Shown here piece after piece: positions 49,579 to 59,100 of a DNA stretch of 64,000 nt. A program made the position numbers and the translations under genes. Source of the DNA: Chitinophagaceae bacterium PMP191F (GTDB lineage Bacteria; Bacteroidota; Bacteroidia; Chitinophagales; Chitinophagaceae); the NCBI GenBank assembly GCA_001302245.1, contig LGYU01000012.1, forward strand, positions 99,194-163,193, written 5' to 3'. The notes below the pieces were generated by a model. It was not told the DNA's origin and searched no databases. It saw nothing but the letters and a program-made list of their open reading frames with translations. The first letter of the stretch is position 1. Each line of letters starts with the position of its first letter.

Positions 49579-52500
49579 TTAAAAATCAGCTACCAGGCTT
49601 AATGAATACATTTTGGTAGAAGGGTAACGAGCATCATCTACACCCACCGTCAGTGATCCATAATTGGGTATCATGCCAATTTCAGGATCGTAACCCTTAT
49701 ACTTTGTAAATGTGTGCAGGTTCTGCACGCTGGCGGCCAATCGCAACCCCTTCAATGCATTGGTACGGGAAAGTAATTTTGAAGGCACTGCATACGACAG
49801 TGTAATGTTTTTGATACGCAGATAAGAACCATCTTCTATATACCAGTTGCTGGATTTAAAATTACCATTGGGATCATTGGTAGTAATACGTGCTATCTGG
49901 TAACCGGGATTGGTAAGTGTTGCAGTCATATCCCCGGGTGTTATGCTGCTGGGTTTTGCAAAATTTGCAACCGACTTGAAATAATTACTATATGGGCTAG
50001 TTCCCTGTGGATTTTCATTGAGGTAACGTGTATAGTTATATACATTGTTCCCCTGTACGCCCATTATGAAAATGCTGAGATCAAAGTTTTTGTATGAGAA
50101 GGTATTGGTCAACCCATAGGTGAATTTTGGCCAGGGGTTTCCAATTACTACACGATCATTCTGATCTATCTTATTATCAGGCTTACCATCTGGTCCGCTG
50201 ATATCCCTGAATTTGATATCGCCCACCCATGTTCCCTGGTTAGGATCTACCGTTAGTACCCCATTGGGTGTTTGTACCGCATGATTCTGTATTTCGCTGA
50301 TATTTTTAAAAAGGCCTTCGGCGATGTAACCTGTTATTAAAGCTGCAGGTTGCCCCACACGCGAAGAACTGATTATTGAACTGGTTCCGTAAGTACTGTT
50401 AATGGGTGTATTATTGTTCAGTGCGGTGATCTTATTCCTGTCCACAGAGAAATTAAAGCCTGTTTTCCATGTGAACGGCTTTTCTATATTTACGCTGTTC
50501 ACTGTTATGCCAAATCCTTTATCTTCCATAGAACCCACGTTGGAAGTAGGGAACCGTATATACCCTGAAGAATACGACATATCACCACCCGTGTAAAAAG
50601 GATAATCGTTGGTAGTAAGCAGATCTGTGATCTTCTTTATATAAAAATCAGCCACTACTTCCAGCCTGTTATGAAACATGCGCAGATCAAAACCAATATT
50701 TGCAGATCTGTCTGTTTCCCATTTCAGATAGGGGTTAGAAAAATTATTGGACAAATAGCCTGTTCCCCATGCTGTGGGTACGCTGTACAAGGCAGCATAA
50801 TAACCGGCTGCTGCCGAGTTGCCACTTACACCATATTCCACGCGCAGCTTCAGGTCATTAATTGCTGATACATTTTGCATAAAAGGTTCCTGCGAAACTC
50901 TCCATGCGGCGGAGAAGGCCGGAAAGTAGCCCCAGCGGTTTTCCGGGCCAAAGTTGGAAGATCCGTCTGCACGTATTGAAGCCTGCAGAATATATTTGTC
51001 GTTGTAAACATAGTTCAGCCTTCCGAAATAGGATTCCCTGGCACTGGTTCCTTTGGAACTTCCGTTGGTGGCAGTCAATGCATCACCACCTCCCAGCTCC
51101 TGCAGACTGTTGGTTACAAAATTCTGTCGGGTACCATATAAACCTTCATACCCGTTTTCGGATGCTTCATGAGCCGCCATCAGTGAAATACTGTGCTTGC
51201 CGATCTTTGTGTCATACTGAAGTCTTGTCTGTAATCCCCACCAGTAATTATTACCGCTGCGTCTGGTTGAAACAGTAGTGGTATTTTCAAATCCATTGAA
51301 CTTATAGGAAGGATTGAAGATATAGGCATTGGTATACTGGTAGTAACTGTTAAACTCGTTGTGCAATACCAGGCCCTTCAGCAAAGTAATATCTGCGTAC
51401 AAACCACCAATAAACGACATCGATTTATTGCGGTTGTCATTAATCTGTGAAAGTGCCACCGGGTTGGAGAACTGGTATTGTGTGGTTGACGGTCCGCCCC
51501 AACTGCCATCCGGATTTTTTACCGCTACTGCGGGGTTTTGCTTGATAGCAATATTAAGCAGATCACCATTGGTAGTGTTGACTACTTCTTTTGTCTGGTT
51601 GGCGCTCAGGTTTACGCCTACCTTTAACCATTTGCGTATCTGGTTATCGATGTTTGCACGAATAGAATAGCGTGTAAAACCAGATCCTTTCACCACACCT
51701 TCCTGCTTAAAATATTCACCGCCCAGGTAAAACGTGGTACGTTCATTACCACCACTCATACCCAGACTATATTTCTGCAACAATGTTTGTCTGAAAAGTT
51801 CTTTCTGCCAGTCCGTTCCATCGCCCAATACAGATGGATCAGCAAATTGCGGATCATATGCTGCGGCACCGGCTTTGGCAAATTCATTACGGTAAGTAGC
51901 ATACTCCCGTAAATTCATCACCGGCACTTTTGCAGGTCTGTCCTGTAAAGTAACCAATGAACCAAGCGATATTTTAGTATCGCCTGCTTTGCCCCGTTTT
52001 GTAGTGATCATGATCACTCCATTGGCACCTACTGCACCATATATGGCCGTAGCAGAAGGACCCTGCAGGATATTAACCGTTTCAATATCATCAGGATTAA
52101 TACCGGCTAATACATTGGAAGAAATATTGGTGGAGGTGTTACTGGTTCCTATACCTCCATTAGGATTGTCTGGTTTTATCTGTACGCCGTCTATTACATA
52201 CAATGGCTGATTGGAGTAGTTGAGTGAGTTCACACCACGGATCATTACAGAAGGCGCTGCACCCGGTTGTCCGCTGTTGGAGGTTACGTATACATTCGCT
52301 GCACGTCCCTGTAATCCCTGCTCCAGTGTGGTGTTGACAGTACGTTTCATATCTTCTGCAGTTACTGTAACCTGCGAGCTACTGAGATCCGTTTTTTTCA
52401 TACGGCCATACCCTACCACTACCACATCTTCCAGGTCATTATAATTCTTTTCTATCCGTACATTCATTTCACCCGCTCTACCCACTTTCATTTCAACGGT

Positions 52501-52812
52501 TCCAAATCCAACTGATGAAATCACCAGCACATCACCGGCTTTGGCATCTATGGTAAATTCGCCCCGTTCATTGGTGGTGACATACCTGGTAGTTCCTTTT
52601 ACAAGAATCGTTGCCCCTGCAATAGATTCATCTGTTTTACCAATCGTCACCTTTCCTTTTACGGTCCTTATTTCCGGTTCGTTTTTTTGTGCTGTACCCG
52701 TACTGAACCATCCCAGCATCAGTAACAGCAATAACAGGTTTTTACAGGCGTACAGTATCCGTATGTATTGCACACACGTAGCCCCCGCAACCTGTATGTT
52801 CTTTTTTCTCAT
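49579..52812 (-). CDS. SusC/RagA family TonB-linked outer-membrane transporter
   Basis: Encodes 1077 residues. A signal peptide (to about residue 42) is followed by a carboxypeptidase-regulatory-like domain (VKGKVTIGKTDESIAGATILVKGT, about 50-130), the TonB-box region EDVVVVGYGRMKKTDLSSS and the plug (QGLQGRAANVYVTSNSGQPG, VMIRGVNSLNYSNQPLYVIDG). The rest is the 22-stranded barrel, with RADGSSNFGPENRWGYFPAFSAAWRVS and TFTKYKGYDPEIG near the end. It imports oligosaccharides in a TonB-dependent way. It lies 108 bases after GH31 with a possible operator between them. SusD follows directly. Confidence 0.98.
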   Translation of the reverse strand: MRKKNIQVAGATCVQYIRILYACKNLLLLLLMLGWFSTGTAQKNEPEIRTVKGKVTIGKTDESIAGATILVKGTTRYVTTNERGEFTIDAKAGDVLVISSVGFGTVEMKVGRAGEMNVRIEKNYNDLEDVVVVGYGRMKKTDLSSSQVTVTAEDMKRTVNTTLEQGLQGRAANVYVTSNSGQPGAAPSVMIRGVNSLNYSNQPLYVIDGVQIKPDNPNGGIGTSNTSTNISSNVLAGINPDDIETVNILQGPSATAIYGAVGANGVIMITTKRGKAGDTKISLGSLVTLQDRPAKVPVMNLREYATYRNEFAKAGAAAYDPQFADPSVLGDGTDWQKELFRQTLLQKYSLGMSGGNERTTFYLGGEYFKQEGVVKGSGFTRYSIRANIDNQIRKWLKVGVNLSANQTKEVVNTTNGDLLNIAIKQNPAVAVKNPDGSWGGPSTTQYQFSNPVALSQINDNRNKSMSFIGGLYADITLLKGLVLHNEFNSYYQYTNAYIFNPSYKFNGFENTTTVSTRRSGNNYWWGLQTRLQYDTKIGKHSISLMAAHEASENGYEGLYGTRQNFVTNSLQELGGGDALTATNGSSKGTSARESYFGRLNYVYNDKYILQASIRADGSSNFGPENRWGYFPAFSAAWRVSQEPFMQNVSAINDLKLRVEYGVSGNSAAAGYYAALYSVPTAWGTGYLSNNFSNPYLKWETDRSANIGFDLRMFHNRLEVVADFYIKKITDLLTTNDYPFYTGGDMSYSSGYIRFPTSNVGSMEDKGFGITVNSVNIEKPFTWKTGFNFSVDRNKITALNNNTPINSTYGTSSIISSSRVGQPAALITGYIAEGLFKNISEIQNHAVQTPNGVLTVDPNQGTWVGDIKFRDISGPDGKPDNKIDQNDRVVIGNPWPKFTYGLTNTFSYKNFDLSIFIMGVQGNNVYNYTRYLNENPQGTSPYSNYFKSVANFAKPSSITPGDMTATLTNPGYQIARITTNDPNGNFKSSNWYIEDGSYLRIKNITLSYAVPSKLLSRTNALKGLRLAASVQNLHTFTKYKGYDPEIGMIPNYGSLTVGVDDARYPSTKMYSLSLVADF

Positions 52813-52920
52813 AAAATGGCATTTGCAGTGTTAGAAAAATAGTTGGTTGTTTAAAAGTTATTGCAGTAAACAGTCCTTTAACCATCATTTTTCATGTGTA
52901 CAGATCCTGAAGAGACAGTG
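52813..52920 (-). promoter_or_regulatory. Gap upstream of susC with possible regulator site
   Basis: This 108-base gap between GH31 and susC contains GTAAACAG (52866-52873) and TTAACC (52878-52883). Both words also occur, the first in inverted form, in the repeat region upstream of GH31 (55911-55953). It may carry a second PUL promoter for susC; no perfect TAnnTTTG was found. Confidence 0.35.
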
Positions 52921-55788
52921 TTAGTTTCCGGGCATCCTGATCTTTTGTTCTTTTCCTGTGTATTGTATGGTTCGGCTGCCGGTTATATCCGGGTTGAATG
53001 GAATTGCTTTATTTTTTGTTACCCATACTACGCGGAATGTTCTTTTTTGCAGCATTCCATTAAAAGTTCCCTGACGCTTACCGATCGTCAACGTTCTGTT
53101 TTGTTCATTATAAGTAACAGGGATATTGGTAAAGGCTCCCTGCTCGTACTGATAGTTGGTGTTCTCATCTTCATACAGGGTAAACTGGGCATCTTTGCCC
53201 GTGTATACATATAAAGTAATGTTTTCAGCAGGTTTTTCTGTACTGTATTGCAGCTCCGGACCCACAGGCAGTATAGAGCCTTCTTTTACAAATACAGGCA
53301 TACGCTCTACAGGTGCATCAGCCGTGATATGTTGTCCACCATTTTTGTACTGACCGGTATACAGATCATACCAACCGGTGTTAGCAGGCAGGTATACATC
53401 ACGATCGCGAGCTTTATACCTGTATACGGGATTTATCAGCAATGAAGGTCCAAGCATATACTGGTCACCTATATTCGTTACAGCATCATCAGCACCAAAA
53501 TCCATCACCAGCCCACGCATAATGGTGTAGTTGTTGTGATAGGTTTGCCCGGCCATTGAATACAGGTAAGGCATCAGCCGGTAACGCAGTTTATCGTAAT
53601 ACAACATGCTTTTGTAAGCAGGATGATCTTCCGGTGCCACATTGTATATTTCACGATAAGGGAACTGACCATGTACCCTGAACAAAGGACAAAATGCACC
53701 AAACTGGTACCAGCGTGTCATTTGTTCACGCCATTCTTCCAGCGTTTCTCCTTTTGCTTTTTCAAATCGCTTTTCCACTGAAAAGCCACCAATATCTACC
53801 GTCCAGTAAGGAATGCCTGACATAGAGAAATTAATACCTGCAGGAATCTGATCACGCAGATCATCCCAGCGCGCAGCCACATCACCACTCCAGGCAGCCG
53901 CTGCATACCGTTGCGATCCTGCATAGGCCGAACGGGTGAGAATGAACACCCTTTTATCCGGATTGGTTTTGCGTTGTCCTTCGTATACACCACGTGCATT
54001 CTGTAATGCAAATGCATTGAAATAACGGGTTGAGTTGCCCAGTGCATTAGGTGTCATTAATTGCTTGCGTTCTTCTGCTGAAAGATTGGAATGGATATCA
54101 GGTTCAGTAGAATCAAGCCACCATGCATCGATTCCTTTTTTATACAATTTGGTATTGAGCAATAACCAGAAAGCATCGCGTGCAGCAGGATTCAACGCGT
54201 CATAAAAAGTAGAAGTATATCCTTTGCCAATCCAGTCGCGCCGCTGGTCGGCAATATTTCTTTTATACAAAAAGCCTTTGCTGTCAAAATCTTTGTACGC
54301 CTGTATGCCTTCATAGAATTTGGGCCATACCGAGATCATGAACTGTGTATTGTACTTTTCGTGCAGCGTTTTGATCATACCATCTGCATCCGGAAAACGT
54401 GCCACATCAAATTCCTGGCTACCCCACTGGTCTTCTTTCCAATACGACCAATCTAATACTATATTATCGAGCGGAATTTTTCTTTTTCTGAATTCTTCTA
54501 CAGTGTTCAGTATTTCATCCTGTGTTTTATACCGCTCACGACTTTGCCATAAACCCATGGCCCATTTGGGTACAATAGGTGCGCGACCGGTGATATTACG
54601 ATACCCTGCAATCACTTCATCCATATCTGCACCAGCTACAAAATAATAATCCACCTGGTCACCGGCTTCCGATAAAAACGACCATTCATTGGCCGCTTCT
54701 CCCTGTAATGGACTCAACCATTTTAATGAGATGAATGATTGATCGCCATCAGGATCCCATTCAATAGTAACAGGGTACTTTTTACCTTTTTCCATAGCCA
54801 CATTGAACACTGCATAACCGGGATTCCAGGCTTGCCGCCACCTGTCAGCCACCAGTTGTCCGTTGATCCAGATCCTGGCATATCCTGCATAGCGGAACAG
54901 GAAACGGTGTTCGCCGGAAAAACCGCTTTCAATGGCACCTTCCCATTTCACCTGTGTTTTTCCCAGCTTTACCTCTGCCGGAAAATCCTTGATGGAATTC
55001 AGGTATTCATAAGCAATAGCAGACTCCGGACGTTTTACAAATACTTCAGAGGGGTCCGATTTTTTGTAATAGGTGGCCGTAAGCCAACCAGTACTTCCAT
55101 CTGCCGCATACAAACGCAATGCCGATAAAGGCTGCATATCACGGCAATCGCCTACTTTGGTAATGGAATAATTATCCCACAGGATGCCATATTTCTTGCT
55201 GGATATTAAAAAAGGAATAGCTACTTCTGTATTGTATTGTTCCAGGTTTACCTGGTGGCCCCGGTAATTCATAATACCCTGCTGGTGTTGTCCCAGACCA
55301 TAATATGCTTCGCCGGGAGCTGCGGTAAATGACTGTTGTAATTTATAAGCAGGATGGCCATCAATAATAACCGGCGTAAATGTTTTACCACCATTACGAC
55401 TTTCACTCAACAGGGCATTACCGGCTTTATCGGTAAAACTTACCTCGCCAGTCTGTAATGATACAGTGGCATTGATGGCATTGGTATACAAGGTAATGGC
55501 ATTATCTCCCTCTTTTACATCCCATTTTACTGCCGGTAACTTTACGTCCGCAACCATCAGGCTGGCTACTGTGGCAAAAGAATCGAGCGGAGTGGCGGTA
55601 ACATGTATTATTTTATCAGTAACTGCCTGCAGTTTTACGAGGCTGGCACCATTGGGTATTCTGTTTTTCAGGCGGACTACAATTCCATTATCCAGCTTGG
55701 AATAGTCACCGGGAAGCGGGGTGCCGGCAAGAGTAATAACAAAGCTAAAGATCAAAATGGCAAGCATCCGGAACTTCAATTTCCACAT
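52921..55788 (-). CDS. GH31 alpha-glycosidase with PA14 insert, probable alpha-xylosidase
   Basis: Encodes 955 residues. A signal peptide (to about 22), the N-terminal beta-sandwich (GEAYYGLGQHQQGIMNYRG near residue 158), then a PA14-like insert (about 235-375, with FLFRYAGYARIWINGQLVADRWRQ in parts and YPVTIEWDPDGDQS) precede the TIM barrel. The nucleophile is Asp559 in WWLDSTEPDI and the acid/base Asp636 in AWSGDVAARWDDL. PA14-containing GH31 enzymes in xyloglucan loci are alpha-xylosidases that act on the non-reducing end of xyloglucan oligosaccharides. It is likely periplasmic. It is the first enzyme gene after the regulator and has the operator-like repeats upstream. Confidence 0.93.
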   Translation of the reverse strand: MWKLKFRMLAILIFSFVITLAGTPLPGDYSKLDNGIVVRLKNRIPNGASLVKLQAVTDKIIHVTATPLDSFATVASLMVADVKLPAVKWDVKEGDNAITLYTNAINATVSLQTGEVSFTDKAGNALLSESRNGGKTFTPVIIDGHPAYKLQQSFTAAPGEAYYGLGQHQQGIMNYRGHQVNLEQYNTEVAIPFLISSKKYGILWDNYSITKVGDCRDMQPLSALRLYAADGSTGWLTATYYKKSDPSEVFVKRPESAIAYEYLNSIKDFPAEVKLGKTQVKWEGAIESGFSGEHRFLFRYAGYARIWINGQLVADRWRQAWNPGYAVFNVAMEKGKKYPVTIEWDPDGDQSFISLKWLSPLQGEAANEWSFLSEAGDQVDYYFVAGADMDEVIAGYRNITGRAPIVPKWAMGLWQSRERYKTQDEILNTVEEFRKRKIPLDNIVLDWSYWKEDQWGSQEFDVARFPDADGMIKTLHEKYNTQFMISVWPKFYEGIQAYKDFDSKGFLYKRNIADQRRDWIGKGYTSTFYDALNPAARDAFWLLLNTKLYKKGIDAWWLDSTEPDIHSNLSAEERKQLMTPNALGNSTRYFNAFALQNARGVYEGQRKTNPDKRVFILTRSAYAGSQRYAAAAWSGDVAARWDDLRDQIPAGINFSMSGIPYWTVDIGGFSVEKRFEKAKGETLEEWREQMTRWYQFGAFCPLFRVHGQFPYREIYNVAPEDHPAYKSMLYYDKLRYRLMPYLYSMAGQTYHNNYTIMRGLVMDFGADDAVTNIGDQYMLGPSLLINPVYRYKARDRDVYLPANTGWYDLYTGQYKNGGQHITADAPVERMPVFVKEGSILPVGPELQYSTEKPAENITLYVYTGKDAQFTLYEDENTNYQYEQGAFTNIPVTYNEQNRTLTIGKRQGTFNGMLQKRTFRVVWVTKNKAIPFNPDITGSRTIQYTGKEQKIRMPGN

Positions 55789-56130
55789 GGCAGTTCTGTT
55801 TTTTGGTTGTTCTTATTACCAGTGTTATTGGTACCTGGCAATCGTTCTATTAAAAGTAGAATGGTAGTGGAAAAAGCAGGGGAGTAAATTGTTTATGATT
55901 AGGGTACAAAATGTTAACCGCCCTGTTTACAGGGTATTAAATGTTAACAGGGCAATAATTTGATATTGATCTTCAAGTCACTGCAACAGATTATTATGCA
56001 ACACAAAACTCATTGCATGCAGCAGAAAATGCATAAAAGTCAGCCGCCACATTCCTGAAGAATGCGCTATAACCTTTGAGCTTTTTTGTAGATCAGTGGG
56101 ATTATTGATCAGTTAATGATGACCACCTGG
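55789..56130. other. Region between the PUL regulator and GH31
   Basis: 342 bases without a gene. It holds the repeat-rich operator candidate at 55911-55953. The remainder is AT-rich with words such as TTATGCAACAC and TGCATAAAAG. It should contain the PUL promoter, but I found no perfect TAnnTTTG element on the minus strand. Confidence 0.5.
55911..55953. promoter_or_regulatory. Candidate operator for the PUL regulator
   Basis: ATGTTAAC occurs at 55911-55918 and 55941-55948, exactly 30 bases apart in the same orientation. Between them CCCTGTTTACAGGG (55921-55934) is a dyad with a TT centre. GCCCTGTT (55920-55927) also pairs with AACAGGGC (55946-55953). It lies about 125 bases upstream of the GH31 start. 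AraC-type outputs of hybrid regulators typically bind direct repeats of this kind. Confidence 0.6.
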
Positions 56131-59100
56131 TCAGATCCGCATGTTGGTTTTAACATACGCCGAAGGCAGTACGTCAAACTCAGCTTTAAAGTAGCGGGCA
56201 AAATATTTGGGATTATTGAATCCTACTTCGTAGGCAATTTCGGCAACTGTAAGCTGACTTTTTTCCAGCAATTGTGCAGCCCGTTTCAACCGGATGGACC
56301 GGATAAACTCAATGGGGGTTTTACCGGTCAGGGCCAGTAGTTTTTTATATAGGGCTACCCGACTCATACACAAAGTCCTGCTCAGGTCTTCCACCGAAAA
56401 ATCGGCATTGGAAATATTTTTCTCTACCTCCTGCAAGGCGCGGGCAATGAATTGTTCGTCCGGAGAAGCCAGGCTGATATCTGCCGGCTGCACTGCCACC
56501 TGTTTCTGGAATGTTTTGCGAAAACGCGCCTGTTGCAACAGAATATTGCGGATACGAGACAACAGTATCTCAAAGTTGAAAGGTTTGGTGAGGTAATCAC
56601 TGGCGCCGGTTTCCAATCCCTGCAATTGCTGTTCTTCACCCGTCAAAGCAGTGAGCAAAATAACCGGCACATGAGAAGTACGTTGGTCACTCCGGATCTT
56701 TTTGCACAGATCGATCCCGTTCATACCAGGCATGCTGATATCACTCACCACCAGGTCCGGGTGTTGAGCCAATGCTTTTTGCCACCCTTCCTGCCCATTG
56801 ACTGCTTCATGTACAGTAAACTGATCTTTAAGATTGTCTTTCAGGTAAAAACGGAAGTCTTCATTGTCTTCTACCAGCAACAATACAGGTTTTTTCCCTT
56901 CAGTTCTGACAGTTTCTGCAACAATATGTTCCGTATTTTCTTCACTAAACTCATCCACTGCTATTACGTCTTCTTTACTGATCTCTTCTGTATCCAATTG
57001 CAGTGCTACTTTTTTTACCGGCAGCATTACGGTAAAGCAGGAGCCTTTTTCTACTTCGCTTTGTACAGTAATACTTCCTTCATGCATTTTCACAAACTCC
57101 CTGGTGATTGCCAAGCCTATACCGCTACCCTGGTTTACAAGACTGCCAGGAATATCATGCTGAAAAAAGCGTTCAAAGATCTTTTCCTGTTTCTCCTGCG
57201 GAATGCCGATACCGGTATCAGCTACTTTAATGATCAGTATCTTTTGCCAATCTCCCGTTTCCTCTACTGTAACGGATACTTCACCTCCGGATTGGGTAAA
57301 TTTAAATGCGTTGGATAACAGATTAAACAGAATGCGTTCCAGTTTATCATGGTCAAATGATGTCAGCAATGATTCCTGTTTTGCATGAAAGCGGAAGTGT
57401 ACATGTTTTTTCTCTGCAATATCTGTAAATGAACCCGATACTTCTTTTATAAAACGTATGATATCCCCCTGTGTGGTATTCAGCCGCAGTTCCTGCACTT
57501 CCATTTTACGAAAATCGAGCAATTGATTAACCAGGTGCAACAGGCGTTTTGCATTGCGGTGTATTAACTGGAATTGTTTTTTTTGTTCCGGTTGTGCTGC
57601 ATTCCTGATGATCTTATCAAGTGGGGTTAAGATCAGCGACAATGGGGTTCTGAACTCATGGCTGACGTTGGTGAAGAATTTTATCTTCATCATATCCAGC
57701 TCATGCATGCGTTGCGCTTCCTGCCGCTGCTGTTCTATAGCAAAACGCATCCGCGCACGCTGCAACACCATTCTACGTGCAAACCATAATATACCAGCTA
57801 TAATTGCCATGTACAACAGGTATGCTACAGGTGTATTCCAGAAAGGAGGCAGAATGGTAATAGCCAGTACAGGGCCGTTTTCATTCCACACACCACTTTC
57901 ATTGGCAGCTTTCACCCTGAATGTATAATGTCCCGGATCGAGGTTGGTATAGGTTGCACGCCGTATTTTCCCATCGGTAGTAAGCCACTCTTTATTAAAT
58001 CCTTCCAGAATGTAGGCATACTTGTTCTTTTCTGTATTGGAAAAGTTGAGTGCTGCAAATTCTATAGACAGATCATTCTGATTGTATGCCAGGGTTACAG
58101 ACTTTGTTTGTGTAATGGATTGTGGTAATACAATTTCCCCGCCTACCTTTTCACCTATTGCCACACTTTTGTTGAACAACTGAAAGTCTGTAAGGGCTAC
58201 GGTTGCAATAGCCTGACCGGAAGCAATCTTTGCAGGATTGAACATATTAAATCCTTCTGCACCGCCAAAGATCAGCTCTCCGCTTCTTGTTTTGTATGCT
58301 GCATTTTCATTGAACTCTGTTCCCTGCAAGCCATCCAGTTCATCATAGTTCCTGCATTTCACTGTTATCAACCCGGAAGCTTTATCGTTTGCCACTGTAA
58401 TGGTTGATATACCATTTGGTGTACTGATCCAGAGATCTTTATTATCATCTTCCAGCATGGTCAGAATGGTATTTGAGGGCAATCCTGCTTCTGTTCTGAA
58501 TACCCGGAACTTCCTTGCTGCTTTGTCAAACACATTGAGTCCATCACGCGTACCTACCCAAACCAATCCACGACTGTCCTGTACAATACAGATCACATTG
58601 TTGTTACTCAAACTATCCCTTGCATTGGCATTACCGGCATAATGGGTAAACTTTCCCGTACTTGTATTCATCACATCCACACCATCTGAAGTACCGATCC
58701 ATAGATTACCTTCTTTATCTTCCATGAATGAAGACACATAGGTAGAACGTAAAGAGTTGGGCCTGCCCGGCGGATAATGATAAAAGATATTATTCGGCCT
58801 GTCAAAACGATCCATACCACTGCTTAGTGTACCTATCCAGAGATTGTATTTTGAATCTTCCAGTATTTCCCATACCCTGTCATCAGCAAGACTGTTGGTA
58901 TCTGCTGTATTGTGACGATAATGAATAAACTTATTACCATCAAAACAATCCAGCCCGCCGAAATAAGTGCCTACCCATAATTTCTGGTTATGATCCAGGC
59001 AAAGACTTACAATTACATCGTTGGATAAACTACTGGCATCTGCAGTACTATGCTGGTAACGTTTGTAATGATTTTTTTGGCGATTGTAATAAATAAGGCC

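Noticed and set aside
56452..57318. 288-codon open frame on the plus strand opposite the hybrid regulator
   Set aside because: It lies entirely antisense to the kinase/receiver part of a clear gene and its translation is rich in Phe, Tyr and Cys with no family features, as expected of a shadow frame.
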